From contig CAZNLS010000007.1 of NCBI GenBank assembly GCA_964573895.1, positions 1-40,447 of the forward strand: 40,447 nucleotides of DNA, read 5' to 3'. The stretch comes from CAZNLS01 sp964573895 (GTDB lineage: Bacteria; Acidobacteriota; Aminicenantia; UBA2199). Each line of letters starts with the position of its first letter. The first letter of the stretch is position 1. The notes beneath the pieces were generated by a model that worked only from the letters and a program-made list of their open reading frames with translations, searched no databases and was not told where the DNA came from. Below, piece after piece: positions 32,208 through 40,447 of the stretch. The position numbers and the translations under genes were made by a program.

Positions 32208-33032
32208 TCAATCTGAAATCAGAGAGATGTTTTTTCCTCTGTTTTTCCCCCTGTATAAGGCCATATCTGCTGCTCTTATGCAGTCATTGACTGGTCCCGG
32301 CCTGCTATAAACTGTAATTCCACAGGTTACTGTGAATTTTATCTCATTTTCACCGTATTTCATTATGGATTCTTCTACTGCTTTTCTTATTTTCTCTGCA
32401 AGTACATAGCCGCCTTGTGCAGAAGTCTCCGGGAGTAGAACCAGGAATTCTTCCCCGCCCCATCTGGAGGCTGCGTCCTGACTCCTAATGTTGTTTTTAA
32501 TCACTATTGAGATTGATTCAAGGATTTTATCACCACATTCATGCCCGTACATCTTGTTATATTTATTAAAACTGTCAATGTCGATCATGACTATACAAAA
32601 TGGCTTCCACGTTCTTCCCATTCTAACCATCTCGATCTCAATTCGTTCCGTCATTGATCTTTTGTTGTATAGTTGAGTTAAAGAATCATATACGGCCATT
32701 TTCTCCATCTGTTCATAGGCTGATTTTAATTCATTAGATATCTTCCTTTTTTGCATTTTTCTTTTTATAAGAAAAATTGTTATGATAAAAATCAGAACTA
32801 TTAACAACAGAGTGTTCAATATAATTATTGTTCTGATCTTTTTTTTTAGATGAATGATCTCTTTTTCAGAATATGATACTGCCTGTCCCGAAACCGGGTG
32901 GTTTGCCTCACTTATAGTTATTGATTGCGTGAGTTCTAAGTTTGTGGGGAAAACCGGGGTTGAAAATATCCATGCTGATACAATTGTTATGGATAGAATC
33001 CATTTTAAAATTGATCTTACTTCGTTTCCCAT
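32208..33032 (-). CDS. Membrane-bound diguanylate cyclase
   Basis: 274 residues. An N-terminal hydrophobic segment (about 9-29), a short periplasmic loop and a second membrane helix (about 69-91), then a coiled coil and a GGDEF domain. DSLTQLYNKRSM starts the domain, GGEEF is intact at 192-196 and RSQD five residues earlier is a complete I-site. So an active, feedback-inhibited c-di-GMP synthase is expected, its short periplasmic loop leaving little room for ligand sensing. AGGGG upstream of the ATG. It lies upstream of the ABC-F gene and divergent from the type IV secretion operon. Confidence 0.93.
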   Translation of the reverse strand: MGNEVRSILKWILSITIVSAWIFSTPVFPTNLELTQSITISEANHPVSGQAVSYSEKEIIHLKKKIRTIIILNTLLLIVLIFIITIFLIKRKMQKRKISNELKSAYEQMEKMAVYDSLTQLYNKRSMTERIEIEMVRMGRTWKPFCIVMIDIDSFNKYNKMYGHECGDKILESISIVIKNNIRSQDAASRWGGEEFLVLLPETSAQGGYVLAEKIRKAVEESIMKYGENEIKFTVTCGITVYSRPGPVNDCIRAADMALYRGKNRGKNISLISD

Positions 33033-33154
33033 ATGCCCCTGATCCGAATGAAATTTTTCAGCTCTATATTATATTGTAAAGTATTTTAATTTTATTTCAA
33101 CCAAATAATAAAAAGCGGAAAGATCAAGGAAAAGTATTAATTTTAAATAAAATG

Positions 33155-33183
33155 TTGAAAATATTTAAAAATAGTACTATTAT
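33155..33183 (+). promoter_or_regulatory. Promoter of the type IV secretion operon
   Basis: TTGAAA (33155-33160), a 17-base spacer and TATTAT (33178-33183). The predicted start near 33190 gives a short leader containing AAAGGAGGAG before the ATG at 33203. Confidence 0.5.
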
Positions 33184-33202
33184 AAATCCGAAAGGAGGAG
33201 TA

Positions 33203-33382
33203 ATGAAACAAAAAATTTTGAGTTTACTTTCAATCACAGGGGGATCCCTGCTGATGACTAAAGGGTTGGAAGCGAGGTCATTCCTCGGGAGTGTATCTTC
33301 GGTAGTTTTGATCTTTTCAATTCTTGCCGGAGCCTCAATTTGGGCATATGCAATAAAAAAGAGAAGAGAACTTGACGAGTAG
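33203..33382 (+). CDS. Small membrane protein at the head of the T4SS operon
   Basis: 59 residues; the ATG at 33203 follows a strong AAAGGAGGAG, whereas a frame starting 51 bases earlier has none. Two hydrophobic stretches (about 4-18 and 28-49) and a charged tail KKRRELDE. No family recognised. Its place just before the pilin-like gene, eleven bases away, and its size suggest a small pilin-related or assembly factor of the secretion system, but this is inference. Not homologous by eye to the following gene. Confidence 0.6.
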   Translation: MKQKILSLLSITGGSLLMTKGLEARSFLGSVSSVVLIFSILAGASIWAYAIKKRRELDE

Positions 33383-33393
33383 GAGGATAAAAA

Positions 33394-33675
33394 ATGAGAA
33401 AAATGATTACAAGATCAATACAGATGATAATTACCTTAGCTTTAATTGAGATGCCTGCGACAGCATCTCAGATAAGCATAAAATCCGCAACCGATTCGGT
33501 TATGTCTGTTGTAGCTGAAGTTGCTGCGATAATTTTTCCTGTTCTCGGACTAATCGGGATTGGAAGAGCGGCATTCACTTTTTCAACCGGCGGCCAGGGT
33601 GGAACAAAAGAGCTGTTGGAAGGAATTGTCGGAGTGGGGTTGGGAATTGTAGCAAAGATGCTTGCCGGTAAATAA
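33394..33675 (+). CDS. VirB2/TrbC-like pilin candidate
   Basis: 93 residues with AGGAGG before the ATG. A signal peptide (1-25, cleavage after ATAS) precedes a mature part of about 68 residues with two hydrophobic helices, AAIIFPVLGLIGIGRAAF and LLEGIVGVGLGIVAKMLAG, separated by a glycine-rich loop STGGQGGTKE. This is the plan of VirB2/TrbC major pilins. The stop overlaps the VirB3-like start in TAATG. Position before VirB3 and VirB4 homologues is the stronger argument. Confidence 0.75.
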   Translation: MRKMITRSIQMIITLALIEMPATASQISIKSATDSVMSVVAEVAAIIFPVLGLIGIGRAAFTFSTGGQGGTKELLEGIVGVGLGIVAKMLAGK

Positions 33676-33965
33676 TGCATTCTCTTTACAGAAATATTCA
33701 GTATAAACCACGGATATGGGGTCTCTATTTTTCGAGCCTGTTTACTTCACTGGGCATCTTTCTTCTTCTCTTAATGATACTTTCGGTTTCCGTAAATCTA
33801 TTTGCTGCCCTTTTCTTAAGTATTTTCTCCCTGGCAATTATGTACGGCTATTTTTACTTTAAAGATAACAGGGATGAAATTGAATACAGGGCAAAAAGAG
33901 AAAACTATATTAAGAATCGGCTGGTTTCTTATTCTGTATCCGAACAGAGAAAGGTTATTAAATAA
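33675..33965 (+). CDS. VirB3/TrbD-like membrane protein
   Basis: 96 residues. Two adjacent membrane helices (about 20-40 and 44-63) after a short N-terminus with HSLYRNIQYKPRIWGLYF, then a charged tail. This matches the size and topology of VirB3/TrbD, which joins the inner-membrane platform and contacts VirB4. It sits between the pilin-like gene (one-base overlap) and the VirB4 gene (one base gap), the standard order. Confidence 0.75.
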   Translation: MHSLYRNIQYKPRIWGLYFSSLFTSLGIFLLLLMILSVSVNLFAALFLSIFSLAIMYGYFYFKDNRDEIEYRAKRENYIKNRLVSYSVSEQRKVIK

Positions 33966-33966
33966 A

Positions 33967-36471
33967 ATGTTCAGACGAATTGGCGAAAGTTTAAAGACCT
34001 ATTCCGGTATTGCGAGGGAATCTAAGCGTAGCGAACAAAAACTTGATGATATACTTCCTTATATCGGTTTTATCGATAACAGGTATGATATTCCGATAAT
34101 CCTGTTGAAAGACGGGACAGTTGTAACACTATTTGAAATTTCCGGGATTGATTATGAGCAATTGTCTCAGGAAGAAAAAAATTCATTAAGTGAAGTTGTA
34201 AAGGTTGCTTTTCTTCAATTGGAAGAGGGCTTTTCACTGACCAACTATTTTGACAGGGATAAGATCGATTTATTCCCACTTGAAAGAAGCGGTGATTCAC
34301 CGGAAATCATCAAATATATTCAAGGGAAAAAAGAGGATTACTGGAAAAGACTGGCATCCGGCTGCTATAACGGCAGAATCTATTGTTCACTGGCATATAA
34401 TGGAGCAAGAGGTAAAAAAATACCTTTAAGCAGTATGTTCTTTGAACGGCAGCTATTCTCATTTTCAGAAAAAGAGATAGATCAGAAAGTTGATTTGCTT
34501 TACCAGGGGCTGCTCTCAGTTAAATCGGCATTCAAAAAATTCGGTTTCTTTATGCTAAATAAAAATGAATCATTTGCCGCTTTGTATAAAATGATTAATT
34601 TTTCACCTGTGCCCGGTTTTAGGGACTCGATTGATCTTAATTCCCAGCTTGCCCACAACTCGCTAATCTTTGAAGATGATATGTTCCGGTCGGGCAATGG
34701 TAGTTTCTGCAGGATTATATCTGTCAAATATCTACCCGAGCACTCATTTCCACTCTATTTTGAGAGACTCTATGAGTTGAAGACAAGATTTATCATTAAG
34801 CAGTCTTTCAGAGTAGTGGGTTTTTCAAAGATAGAAAAAAATATTAAGAGCAATCAAAATATTGCAAGGTCTGTAGCAACTGTAGATAAGAGTAGTGAAC
34901 ATTATGTGAATGAAGTTGATGATTTTCTCAGTGATGTAAAGATCCACAGGGAAAATCTGATAAGATGGAACCTCTCGATTCTTATCATAGAAGAATCAGA
35001 GGAGAGTCTGAATGAGAAATCTGCTGAACTTATAACAATCTTAAAAGAGATTGGAAGTTTCGGAATGGCTGAGAGATTTAATCTTAAGTATTCATATTTT
35101 TCAATGCTTCCCGGAAATGACAGATTAAATGCGAGAACTTCTCTGATAATGTCTGGAAATGCTGCAGATTTCTTCTCGGCATACCTTCTTTTCAGGGGTG
35201 ACAGAAAACCGGTTGATTATTTCAGGGACAGAAATTCAGGAATATTTTCTTATGATCCGTTCACGGGAAGGGAAAATGCATGGCACATGGCAATAACAGG
35301 CCCGACCGGAGGGGGAAAAAGCTTTATGGTCAATAAGATTCTTCTGTCGGGATTGGCAAAAAATCCGAGGATATATGTGATTGATCTTTCAGGCTCTTTT
35401 TCCGAATTTTTTGATTTTCTTAAAGAAGAGATGCCGGAGGAGACTTCAATATTGAAAGTTTCCGGAGAAGAGATAAATTTTTCATTCAATCCCTTTCTGA
35501 TCGATGATCTGAATAAAGATGTCACGGATAAAAAAATAAAATTCTGCGAAGGTCTTCTTAAAATAATGATTGGAAAGAATCTGATAAATGAAGGGAACAG
35601 GATAGTTCTTACAGACACACTCAAACAGTTTTTTCTCCAGTTCAGGTCAATCCTGAGAAATATGAGTGATCGGGTTTCACCGCCGCCTTTAGATATCCTC
35701 ATCCCTATACTTGAACAAAAATCAGATTCAAAGGCAATTCCCGATGCCCTGCGATACTGGCAGGAAGGCAGGAGGGGAGCAATGTTTAACAGCGGCAAAG
35801 ATACGGTAATGCAGGCCAAATATATATATTTTGATATCCGTGATATGGAAGGATCTGAAGAGGAGATGGAAGCCATAGTCTATACGATATTTAACAAAAT
35901 CTATAATGATATCGGGCAGGATGAAAATGCCGGGTCTTATAAAATTCTGATCATGGATGAGGCACACCGCTACCTGAAAAACAGTGAGTTTTCATTCTGG
36001 ATAGATCTTCTTATAAGAACGGGCAGACATTTTAAACTTCTTGTTGGAATTGTTACACAAAGTATTAACGATCTTATCTGTGATGATGCCTGGTCAACAG
36101 GTGTAATTAATAATCTCAAACAGGCATTCTTTTTTTCAGGGCAGAAAAATATCGAAAATTCATTTGCAAAGCTGCAGATGAACGAATCTGTTGTTGAACT
36201 ATACAATTCAATGAGAGATTCGGAGAGAGAGTTCCTCTACTGGTCATCAAAAGGGATAAGAAGAGTGCTCTCTCCAAAAACGGACCCTTATACATACTGG
36301 CTTGCAACAACTCATCCCGATGAGAGGATATTGAGAAAAAAAGTTAAAGAAGAATTGTGCGGCGGGGATACGAAAAAGACAATTGAGGTATGTGTTACAG
36401 AGACATTGGATTGTACTGACACTACAGAAAGAGTTGAAAAATTGAATTCTCTACTATCAGGAGATAATTAG
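33967..36471 (+). CDS. virB4: VirB4/TrbE-like type IV secretion ATPase
   Basis: 834 residues from the ATG at 33967, one base after the VirB3 stop; a longer frame beginning inside virB3 is less credible. Walker A GPTGGGKS (445-452) and Walker B ILIMDEAH (660-667), followed by LLIRTGRHFKLLVGIVTQSINDL, are characteristic VirB4 motifs. The N-terminal half (IGFIDNRYDIPIILLKDGTVVTLFEISGIDYEQL) is the usual CagE/TrbE domain. It powers pilus biogenesis and substrate passage at the inner membrane. The best-supported gene of this operon. Confidence 0.95.
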   Translation: MFRRIGESLKTYSGIARESKRSEQKLDDILPYIGFIDNRYDIPIILLKDGTVVTLFEISGIDYEQLSQEEKNSLSEVVKVAFLQLEEGFSLTNYFDRDKIDLFPLERSGDSPEIIKYIQGKKEDYWKRLASGCYNGRIYCSLAYNGARGKKIPLSSMFFERQLFSFSEKEIDQKVDLLYQGLLSVKSAFKKFGFFMLNKNESFAALYKMINFSPVPGFRDSIDLNSQLAHNSLIFEDDMFRSGNGSFCRIISVKYLPEHSFPLYFERLYELKTRFIIKQSFRVVGFSKIEKNIKSNQNIARSVATVDKSSEHYVNEVDDFLSDVKIHRENLIRWNLSILIIEESEESLNEKSAELITILKEIGSFGMAERFNLKYSYFSMLPGNDRLNARTSLIMSGNAADFFSAYLLFRGDRKPVDYFRDRNSGIFSYDPFTGRENAWHMAITGPTGGGKSFMVNKILLSGLAKNPRIYVIDLSGSFSEFFDFLKEEMPEETSILKVSGEEINFSFNPFLIDDLNKDVTDKKIKFCEGLLKIMIGKNLINEGNRIVLTDTLKQFFLQFRSILRNMSDRVSPPPLDILIPILEQKSDSKAIPDALRYWQEGRRGAMFNSGKDTVMQAKYIYFDIRDMEGSEEEMEAIVYTIFNKIYNDIGQDENAGSYKILIMDEAHRYLKNSEFSFWIDLLIRTGRHFKLLVGIVTQSINDLICDDAWSTGVINNLKQAFFFSGQKNIENSFAKLQMNESVVELYNSMRDSEREFLYWSSKGIRRVLSPKTDPYTYWLATTHPDERILRKKVKEELCGGDTKKTIEVCVTETLDCTDTTERVEKLNSLLSGDN

Positions 36472-37275
36472 ATGAAAAACAGAGCAGCAAAGACAATTGT
36501 AATTGTAATCTTTATTTCATTCTTAATCCCTCAAGGACTCTCAGGATATTATGTTACCGACTTTTTATCATTTATAAAAATGGCATCCGAGATCTCCGGG
36601 CAATTGAAAACTCTGAAAAAGCTTCTTAAATCTTCAAAAAAACTGAACGAGGAGTTTGGTTATTTTAAAAAGAGATATATGAGGATTCATAAGGGTCTTT
36701 CTCTTCAGGAACTGAAAAATATGCTGTCACTGGAGGATATTGAATTTTACTATAACAGTGTATATATCAAAGTTAATAAAAACGGGATCTGGTTTGAGAT
36801 ATGGAAAAATAAAGACAAAAGAAAAAAACACTTCAGGTACCTGGAGAGTTCGAAAGAATTAACATCGACACCGTTATATAAAAAAAATTCGGAATTCCGA
36901 AAGAGGGTGAATTATAAACTTAAAGGTGAGAAAGAGTTGATCGGGAGTTATTTTAATGCCGTTAAAATGATTCAGGATTCAAAAAAAATAGTGGTGGAAA
37001 GAAAAAAGAGATATAAGAAGATAAAAAAATTGATTAAAATTGCTGATGGGCAGGGAGCAGAAGGTAAACTTCTCGCGATCCAGAATGACCTGAGACTTGG
37101 CAATATTATAAAACTTGACATGATTTTAACTGCATTAAGAATTCAGCTTGAGATCAGTCTTAAAGAAAAAATAATCAGGATAGATAATTATAAAAAGAGC
37201 GAGACGGACAGAATTGAAGACAGGAAAAAAGATCTTGAAGCTTTAAAGAAATTATTCTTGAAAAATGAAAAATAG
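36472..37275 (+). CDS. Secreted VirB5/TrbJ-position protein 1
   Basis: 267 residues starting on the base after the VirB4 stop. Signal peptide about 1-25 (IVIVIFISFLIPQGLSG). Mostly helical, with GQLKTLKKLLKSSKKLNEEF early and lysine-rich coiled coil at the C-terminus. The core FYYNSVYIKVNKNGIWFEIW...LYKKNSEFR is shared with the next gene. VirB5/TrbJ proteins are the minor pilus components in this position, helical and periplasmic; the match is by position and architecture only, and no motif confirms it. Confidence 0.6.
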   Translation: MKNRAAKTIVIVIFISFLIPQGLSGYYVTDFLSFIKMASEISGQLKTLKKLLKSSKKLNEEFGYFKKRYMRIHKGLSLQELKNMLSLEDIEFYYNSVYIKVNKNGIWFEIWKNKDKRKKHFRYLESSKELTSTPLYKKNSEFRKRVNYKLKGEKELIGSYFNAVKMIQDSKKIVVERKKRYKKIKKLIKIADGQGAEGKLLAIQNDLRLGNIIKLDMILTALRIQLEISLKEKIIRIDNYKKSETDRIEDRKKDLEALKKLFLKNEK

Positions 37276-38041
37276 AAGAATTTTCACTGTTACGCTTTTT
37301 TTAATTCTTTTTAATATGTCCTGCTATCTCTCTGGTTTTACTATTGAAAAAATTGTCATATTGCTTAATAAAGTTTCCAATCGTCTCTCCACATATAGAA
37401 ATGACATTGAATTTTTCAACAAAGATTTTAAGAGCTTCTATAATAAATACTGGAAAAATTTCAACCGGAAATTTTTCCCCCGTGAATTGAAGTTGTTAAA
37501 AACTGAAAGTGTATCAGACTACTATAATTCCGGTTATATTAATCCGGAGAATAAAAAAGAGGTCTGGAAAGATATCTTTCTGAATCCGTCGAAGCTCTGG
37601 AAATTCTATCCTTATGTAATGAAAACTGATCACTATAAGGATCTTAAGTTATATAAAAATAATCCGAATTTTCGTTCGATCATGGACAAAAATATTTCTG
37701 ATATGAAAACATATGCCAATCTGTTAGAAAAAGCAGTACGTCTTGTTGCAAATACAAGAAAGATGCAGATTTTGAGGGGAAAGAAAGTAGACAAAATGAA
37801 AAAGCAGAACGATCTGATGGGAAGACCGAAAGCCTACTGGGAAGCAAAGAGGGTAAAACTGCTCTCATTCGGTGCAATGCTCGAGTTTGAGATGGATCAG
37901 CAGTTAACGGAATTGTTATTGTTGATAAATATGAAAAATGAATTGACACTCAAAGGAGAACTGCTTATGAGGAATCTTTCAGGAAGAGCGAGGATTGAAG
38001 GGGAAAAAATAATTAAGGATAAAAGAAGGATGAAAAAATGA
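37265..38041 (+). CDS. Secreted VirB5/TrbJ-position protein 2, paralogue of the previous gene
   Basis: 258 residues, start overlapping the previous gene by 11 bases. Signal peptide about 1-25 (FTVTLFLILFNMSCYLSG) with a possible lipobox at MSC, so it may be a lipoprotein. The segment DYYNSGYINPENKKEVWKDIF...LYKNNPNFR aligns with FYYNSVYI...LYKKNSEFR in gene 1 (YYNS, W, LYK.N..FR conserved), so the two arose by duplication. The C-terminal part LLSFGAMLEFEMDQQLTELLLLINMKNELTLKGE is TrbJ-like. Overlap and order imply tight co-expression. Confidence 0.6.
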   Translation: MKNRRIFTVTLFLILFNMSCYLSGFTIEKIVILLNKVSNRLSTYRNDIEFFNKDFKSFYNKYWKNFNRKFFPRELKLLKTESVSDYYNSGYINPENKKEVWKDIFLNPSKLWKFYPYVMKTDHYKDLKLYKNNPNFRSIMDKNISDMKTYANLLEKAVRLVANTRKMQILRGKKVDKMKKQNDLMGRPKAYWEAKRVKLLSFGAMLEFEMDQQLTELLLLINMKNELTLKGELLMRNLSGRARIEGEKIIKDKRRMKK

Positions 38042-38835
38042 AAAATGCAGATATACTTGGCCGGCTGATAGATATTCTGAATAGTTCAATCGGAAGCTTT
38101 GCACTCTTTTTTAAAAATGTTTCTCTGTCTCTTGTATTCCTTCTTTTTACAATAGAAGTGATCAGTTCTGCAATAGATGTTGTTACGGGAAAAGGATTTA
38201 CCGCTCCGCGAAAACTAATAATTTATGTCTCACTTATTGCTCTTATTGCATCATGGGGTTCGATATATAAAGATGTTAGTAACAATGCGATTACCGGCAG
38301 CGGATTGAAGGAAAATTTTTCTCACCTCTGGAAAAAAGTTATAATTAAACATAAGCTTCCTACGATCCTTCTCGCTCCCAGGGGAATCAAAGGCCTGATA
38401 AACAGCGAGTTAGATATAAATCTGAACAAAGCAGATATTATTTATATTTTGAAAGTGATATTTGCCTATATATCACTTTTTTTTTCACTTATCCTCATGG
38501 TAGTCATAATTGTTATAATCGGGAAAAATTATGCAATTCTTCTCATCCAGTTATCCTTAGGGATGGTTCCGATAGGGCTTATGATGTCAGCTGAAACGAG
38601 GAGTGAAGGCTTCAGGTGGACGAGGGTAATATTTTCAAGATTCTTAACAATATACCTCTACTCATTTGCAGTAAAATTTTCCCTTGATCTAATTCAAAAA
38701 AATATTTATTCGGTGACTTCTGCAGTTCCAAAGATACTTGATATGGATTACTATATACCCACTTTTCTTTCGATTCTTCTTATCCTGTTTCTTTTTAAAA
38801 TTTTGTCTAACACAGTACGTTCATTCATAGGATAA
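38038..38835 (+). CDS. VirB6/TrbL-like multi-pass membrane protein 1
   Basis: 265 residues; start in ATGA overlap of four bases with the previous stop. Five or six membrane helices (about 22-44, 60-75, 135-165, 168-187, 205-225, 242-260). The segment TIEVISSAIDVVTGKGFTAPRKLIIY is shared with the next gene. VirB6/TrbL proteins form the inner-membrane channel part of the secretion system; assignment rests on topology, length and position. No long cytoplasmic tail. Confidence 0.7.
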   Translation: MKNADILGRLIDILNSSIGSFALFFKNVSLSLVFLLFTIEVISSAIDVVTGKGFTAPRKLIIYVSLIALIASWGSIYKDVSNNAITGSGLKENFSHLWKKVIIKHKLPTILLAPRGIKGLINSELDINLNKADIIYILKVIFAYISLFFSLILMVVIIVIIGKNYAILLIQLSLGMVPIGLMMSAETRSEGFRWTRVIFSRFLTIYLYSFAVKFSLDLIQKNIYSVTSAVPKILDMDYYIPTFLSILLILFLFKILSNTVRSFIG

Positions 38836-38840
38836 TTTAG

Positions 38841-39995
38841 ATGGGAACGGTTTTAAGGTCACTTATAAACGGATTCGGGTCCGGACTTCTGCCATACTGG
38901 AAAACTTTTTTACCGTTTGCCGGTTCAATTTTTGTTCTTCTAATTGTATTTGAAATACTGAGAGAGGCAATCGATATATCAACGGGAAAAGGGATAAAAC
39001 TTGCTCAAAAACTTATTGTAATATCCTTTGTAGGGACAGTACTGTTGGGTTATGGAAAGATCTCAGATAAGATTTATTCGGCGGCAGAAGATATTGGAGA
39101 GACTGTAATAACGGAATTTGGAACAGTTGGGAAAGATATCGAGGACAGTTATATGAAGGGAAGTGAAAGGTATGATGCTACTCTAAAAAAAAACGGAGAT
39201 GAAGCCGGATTCATCGGAGGATTTTTTATTGGTATTGTAGTTGCCATTCTGTCGGGGATATCTCTGATGATAATATTTTTTATAATGCTGCTGATACTTA
39301 TTTTTATTGCAGGAGCATATGCTTCTCTTGCGTTGATACTTGCAATTGGACCTGTCTTTATTGCTATGTTTACATCACAGGAGTTCAGGTCTATCGGGAT
39401 TAAGTGGCTGCTAATATCACTTGCTTATCTGATTATGATCCCCGTTTATGTAATGGTTATGAAGATGATGATCCAACTTTACGGACAAAATGCTTATAAC
39501 ACCGGATTTCTTAACCCATCATCAGTAAGTGTCAGCGCATCTATTGAACAGATGATACTTCTTATGGCCGGTCCTTTTATCTCTCTTGGTCTTGTGCTGT
39601 CCGTTTCCAGGATTGTTGATCAGGTTGTTGGATCTGCAGGCAATATCGGGGAGACGGCTGTTGCTGCTGCAGCAGGCACTATGTATGTTTCCAAAGCTGC
39701 ACTTAAAAGTGCTTCAAAATCTTTAAAAAACATTGCAGGCAGAGGGAAAAATTCTTCTTTTGGCCGATCGGGGATGGCATCGGGTTCATCCCGCCCTTCA
39801 ACAATAGGAGGAGGACATTCAGTGCAAAGAAGCCGGGGAGTCAACTCATCGGGAGGAGATGCAAAGAGAGACAGAAAAAGGGATTTTTCAAATCAGGCTT
39901 CAAGTTCAGCCCGAAATTTACCGGGAGCAAATCCGCCGAGAATTACAGCTGCTCCAAAAATAAAAGTAACGGGGAGGAACACTGAAGATGAGTGA
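38841..39995 (+). CDS. VirB6/TrbL-like membrane protein 2, with long C-terminal tail
   Basis: 384 residues, five bases after gene 1. Membrane helices (about 25-45, 55-73, 125-155, 158-180, 190-210, 235-255) and VFEILREAIDISTGKGIKLAQKLIVI, homologous to the same region of gene 1. The last 120 residues are a low-complexity, serine/glycine/arginine-rich tail (GKNSSFGRSGMASGSSRPST...), typical of TrbL proteins and absent from gene 1. GAYASLALILAIGPVFIAMF is a VirB6/TrbL conserved region. The stop overlaps the next start by eight bases. Confidence 0.78.
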   Translation: MGTVLRSLINGFGSGLLPYWKTFLPFAGSIFVLLIVFEILREAIDISTGKGIKLAQKLIVISFVGTVLLGYGKISDKIYSAAEDIGETVITEFGTVGKDIEDSYMKGSERYDATLKKNGDEAGFIGGFFIGIVVAILSGISLMIIFFIMLLILIFIAGAYASLALILAIGPVFIAMFTSQEFRSIGIKWLLISLAYLIMIPVYVMVMKMMIQLYGQNAYNTGFLNPSSVSVSASIEQMILLMAGPFISLGLVLSVSRIVDQVVGSAGNIGETAVAAAAGTMYVSKAALKSASKSLKNIAGRGKNSSFGRSGMASGSSRPSTIGGGHSVQRSRGVNSSGGDAKRDRKRDFSNQASSSARNLPGANPPRITAAPKIKVTGRNTEDE

Positions 39996-40447
39996 CTATA
40001 TTTATGAAAAAAATGCCAGGATCCTGATTGCAAATGCTTTTAAAATTATTTCAATAATTGAATTAATTATTATCGTAATTTTTGGGATTTATGCATACCT
40101 TCTGACCGGAAAACTTAATGAGATAAAACCCCTCCCCATTTTTATAAACAGGGAGAGTGGAGAAGCAAAGCCTGTTGATTTCAGCTTTGTTGATGCAGCC
40201 GGAGAGACAAGGTGTGAAGCGGAGATAGATGATTTTGTGACGGGTTTCTTAACAGATTTGTATACATTTAACAGATTGACCGTGAAAAGTAATCTGGTTA
40301 ATGCACTGTCAAGAGCCTCGAAGGAAGGAACTGTTGATATAAAAAATGCATTGATGCTATCCAGGCGTTACGATGTATTAAACAGAAATCTTCAGGGACT
40401 GGTTAAAATAAAGAATATTTCAATAATTAAAAAATTACCCGATTTAA
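39988..40447 (+). CDS. VirB8/TrbF-like protein, 3' end cut off by the window
   Basis: 153 complete codons before the window ends. One membrane helix near the N-terminus (IISIIELIIIVIFGIYAYLLTG, about 19-40) and then the periplasmic segment LNEIKPLPIFINRESGEAKPVDFSFVDA, in which PLPIFINxxxGEAxPVD is a conserved TrbF/VirB8 opening. GGGAGG is ten bases before the ATG. It would nucleate the inner-membrane complex. Genes for VirB9, VirB10, VirB11 and VirD4 are expected beyond the window. Confidence 0.8.
   Translation, partial: MSDYIYEKNARILIANAFKIISIIELIIIVIFGIYAYLLTGKLNEIKPLPIFINRESGEAKPVDFSFVDAAGETRCEAEIDDFVTGFLTDLYTFNRLTVKSNLVNALSRASKEGTVDIKNALMLSRRYDVLNRNLQGLVKIKNISIIKKLPDL

Noticed and set aside
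33874..33966. Longer start of the VirB4 gene inside virB3
   Set aside because: It would overlap VirB3 by 92 bases and add a region unlike VirB4; the ATG one base after the VirB3 stop is the natural start.
35250..35876. 208-codon open frame on the minus strand inside virB4
   Set aside because: The plus-strand VirB4 protein is intact with clear Walker motifs over the same bases; the antisense protein has no family, signal or ribosome binding site.
1..40447. tRNA, rRNA, CRISPR arrays or riboswitches
   Set aside because: No tRNA-like T-arm sequence, no regularly spaced repeats and no recognised riboswitch core were found by reading; covariance-model searches could not be run.
33033..40447. Integrative conjugative element boundaries
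   Set aside because: No integrase, attachment repeat, relaxase or tRNA end is visible, and base composition is like the rest of the window.

Overview
The window looks like chromosomal DNA of an AT-rich, double-membraned (Gram-negative type), probably anaerobic or facultative bacterium. Support for two membranes: a beta-barrel porin ending in Phe, a PhnD-type lipoprotein, a Tat-exported molybdoenzyme and a type IV secretion cluster. The mix of a VWFA-related secreted protein, a sulfatase-fold protein, six-bladed propellers and a Reg_prop/GGDEF giant recalls Acidobacteriota or Aminicenantes-like lineages, but I cannot fix the phylum from this sequence. No rRNA, tRNA or CRISPR array was recognised.

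Layout. 1-6.8 kb: a truncated secreted protein, a 49-residue DUF5679 zinc-ribbon-like protein, a secreted propeller protein, the GTPase TypA, then a minus-strand operon of an Rrf2 regulator, a DUF438/hemerythrin/PAS protein and a DUF1858-DUF2249 protein, followed by a hotdog thioesterase. 7-17 kb: a very large propeller/diguanylate cyclase sensor, a PQ-loop membrane protein, a VWFA-related protein, a small P-loop NTPase, a secreted protein of unknown function, a scar with the N-terminus of a REP-associated (Y1) transposase, an AAA_14/DUF4143 ATPase and a sulfatase-like protein. 17-19.2 kb: arsenate reductase and Acr3 arsenite efflux pump behind a near-consensus sigma-70 promoter.

19.3-29.1 kb is the most interesting part: a PhnD-like anion-binding lipoprotein, a histidine kinase and a sigma-54 response regulator. 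After a 219-bp gap holding an excellent sigma-54 promoter come a porin, a four-motif Fe-S subunit with one degenerate motif, a Tat-exported molybdopterin catalytic subunit of the TtrA/ArrA/ArxA/SreA clade and a TauE/SafE exporter. I read this as a self-contained sense-and-respire module for an oxyanion (tetrathionate or another sulfur species, or arsenic). Its regulatory logic resembles AioXSR, but there is no NrfD-type membrane anchor.

29.1-33 kb, minus strand: an SPFH/slipin protein, an ABC-F ATPase and a second membrane diguanylate cyclase. 33.2 kb to the end, plus strand: a tightly packed type IV secretion operon (pilin-like, VirB3-, VirB4-, two VirB5/TrbJ-position paralogues, two VirB6/TrbL-like paralogues and a truncated VirB8/TrbF-like gene), running off the window. 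No relaxase, integrase or coupling protein is visible here, so I cannot say whether it belongs to an integrative element.

Across the window several genes have a -10 box only 5-7 bases before the start codon and no Shine-Dalgarno, suggesting leaderless mRNAs alongside ordinary SD-led genes.
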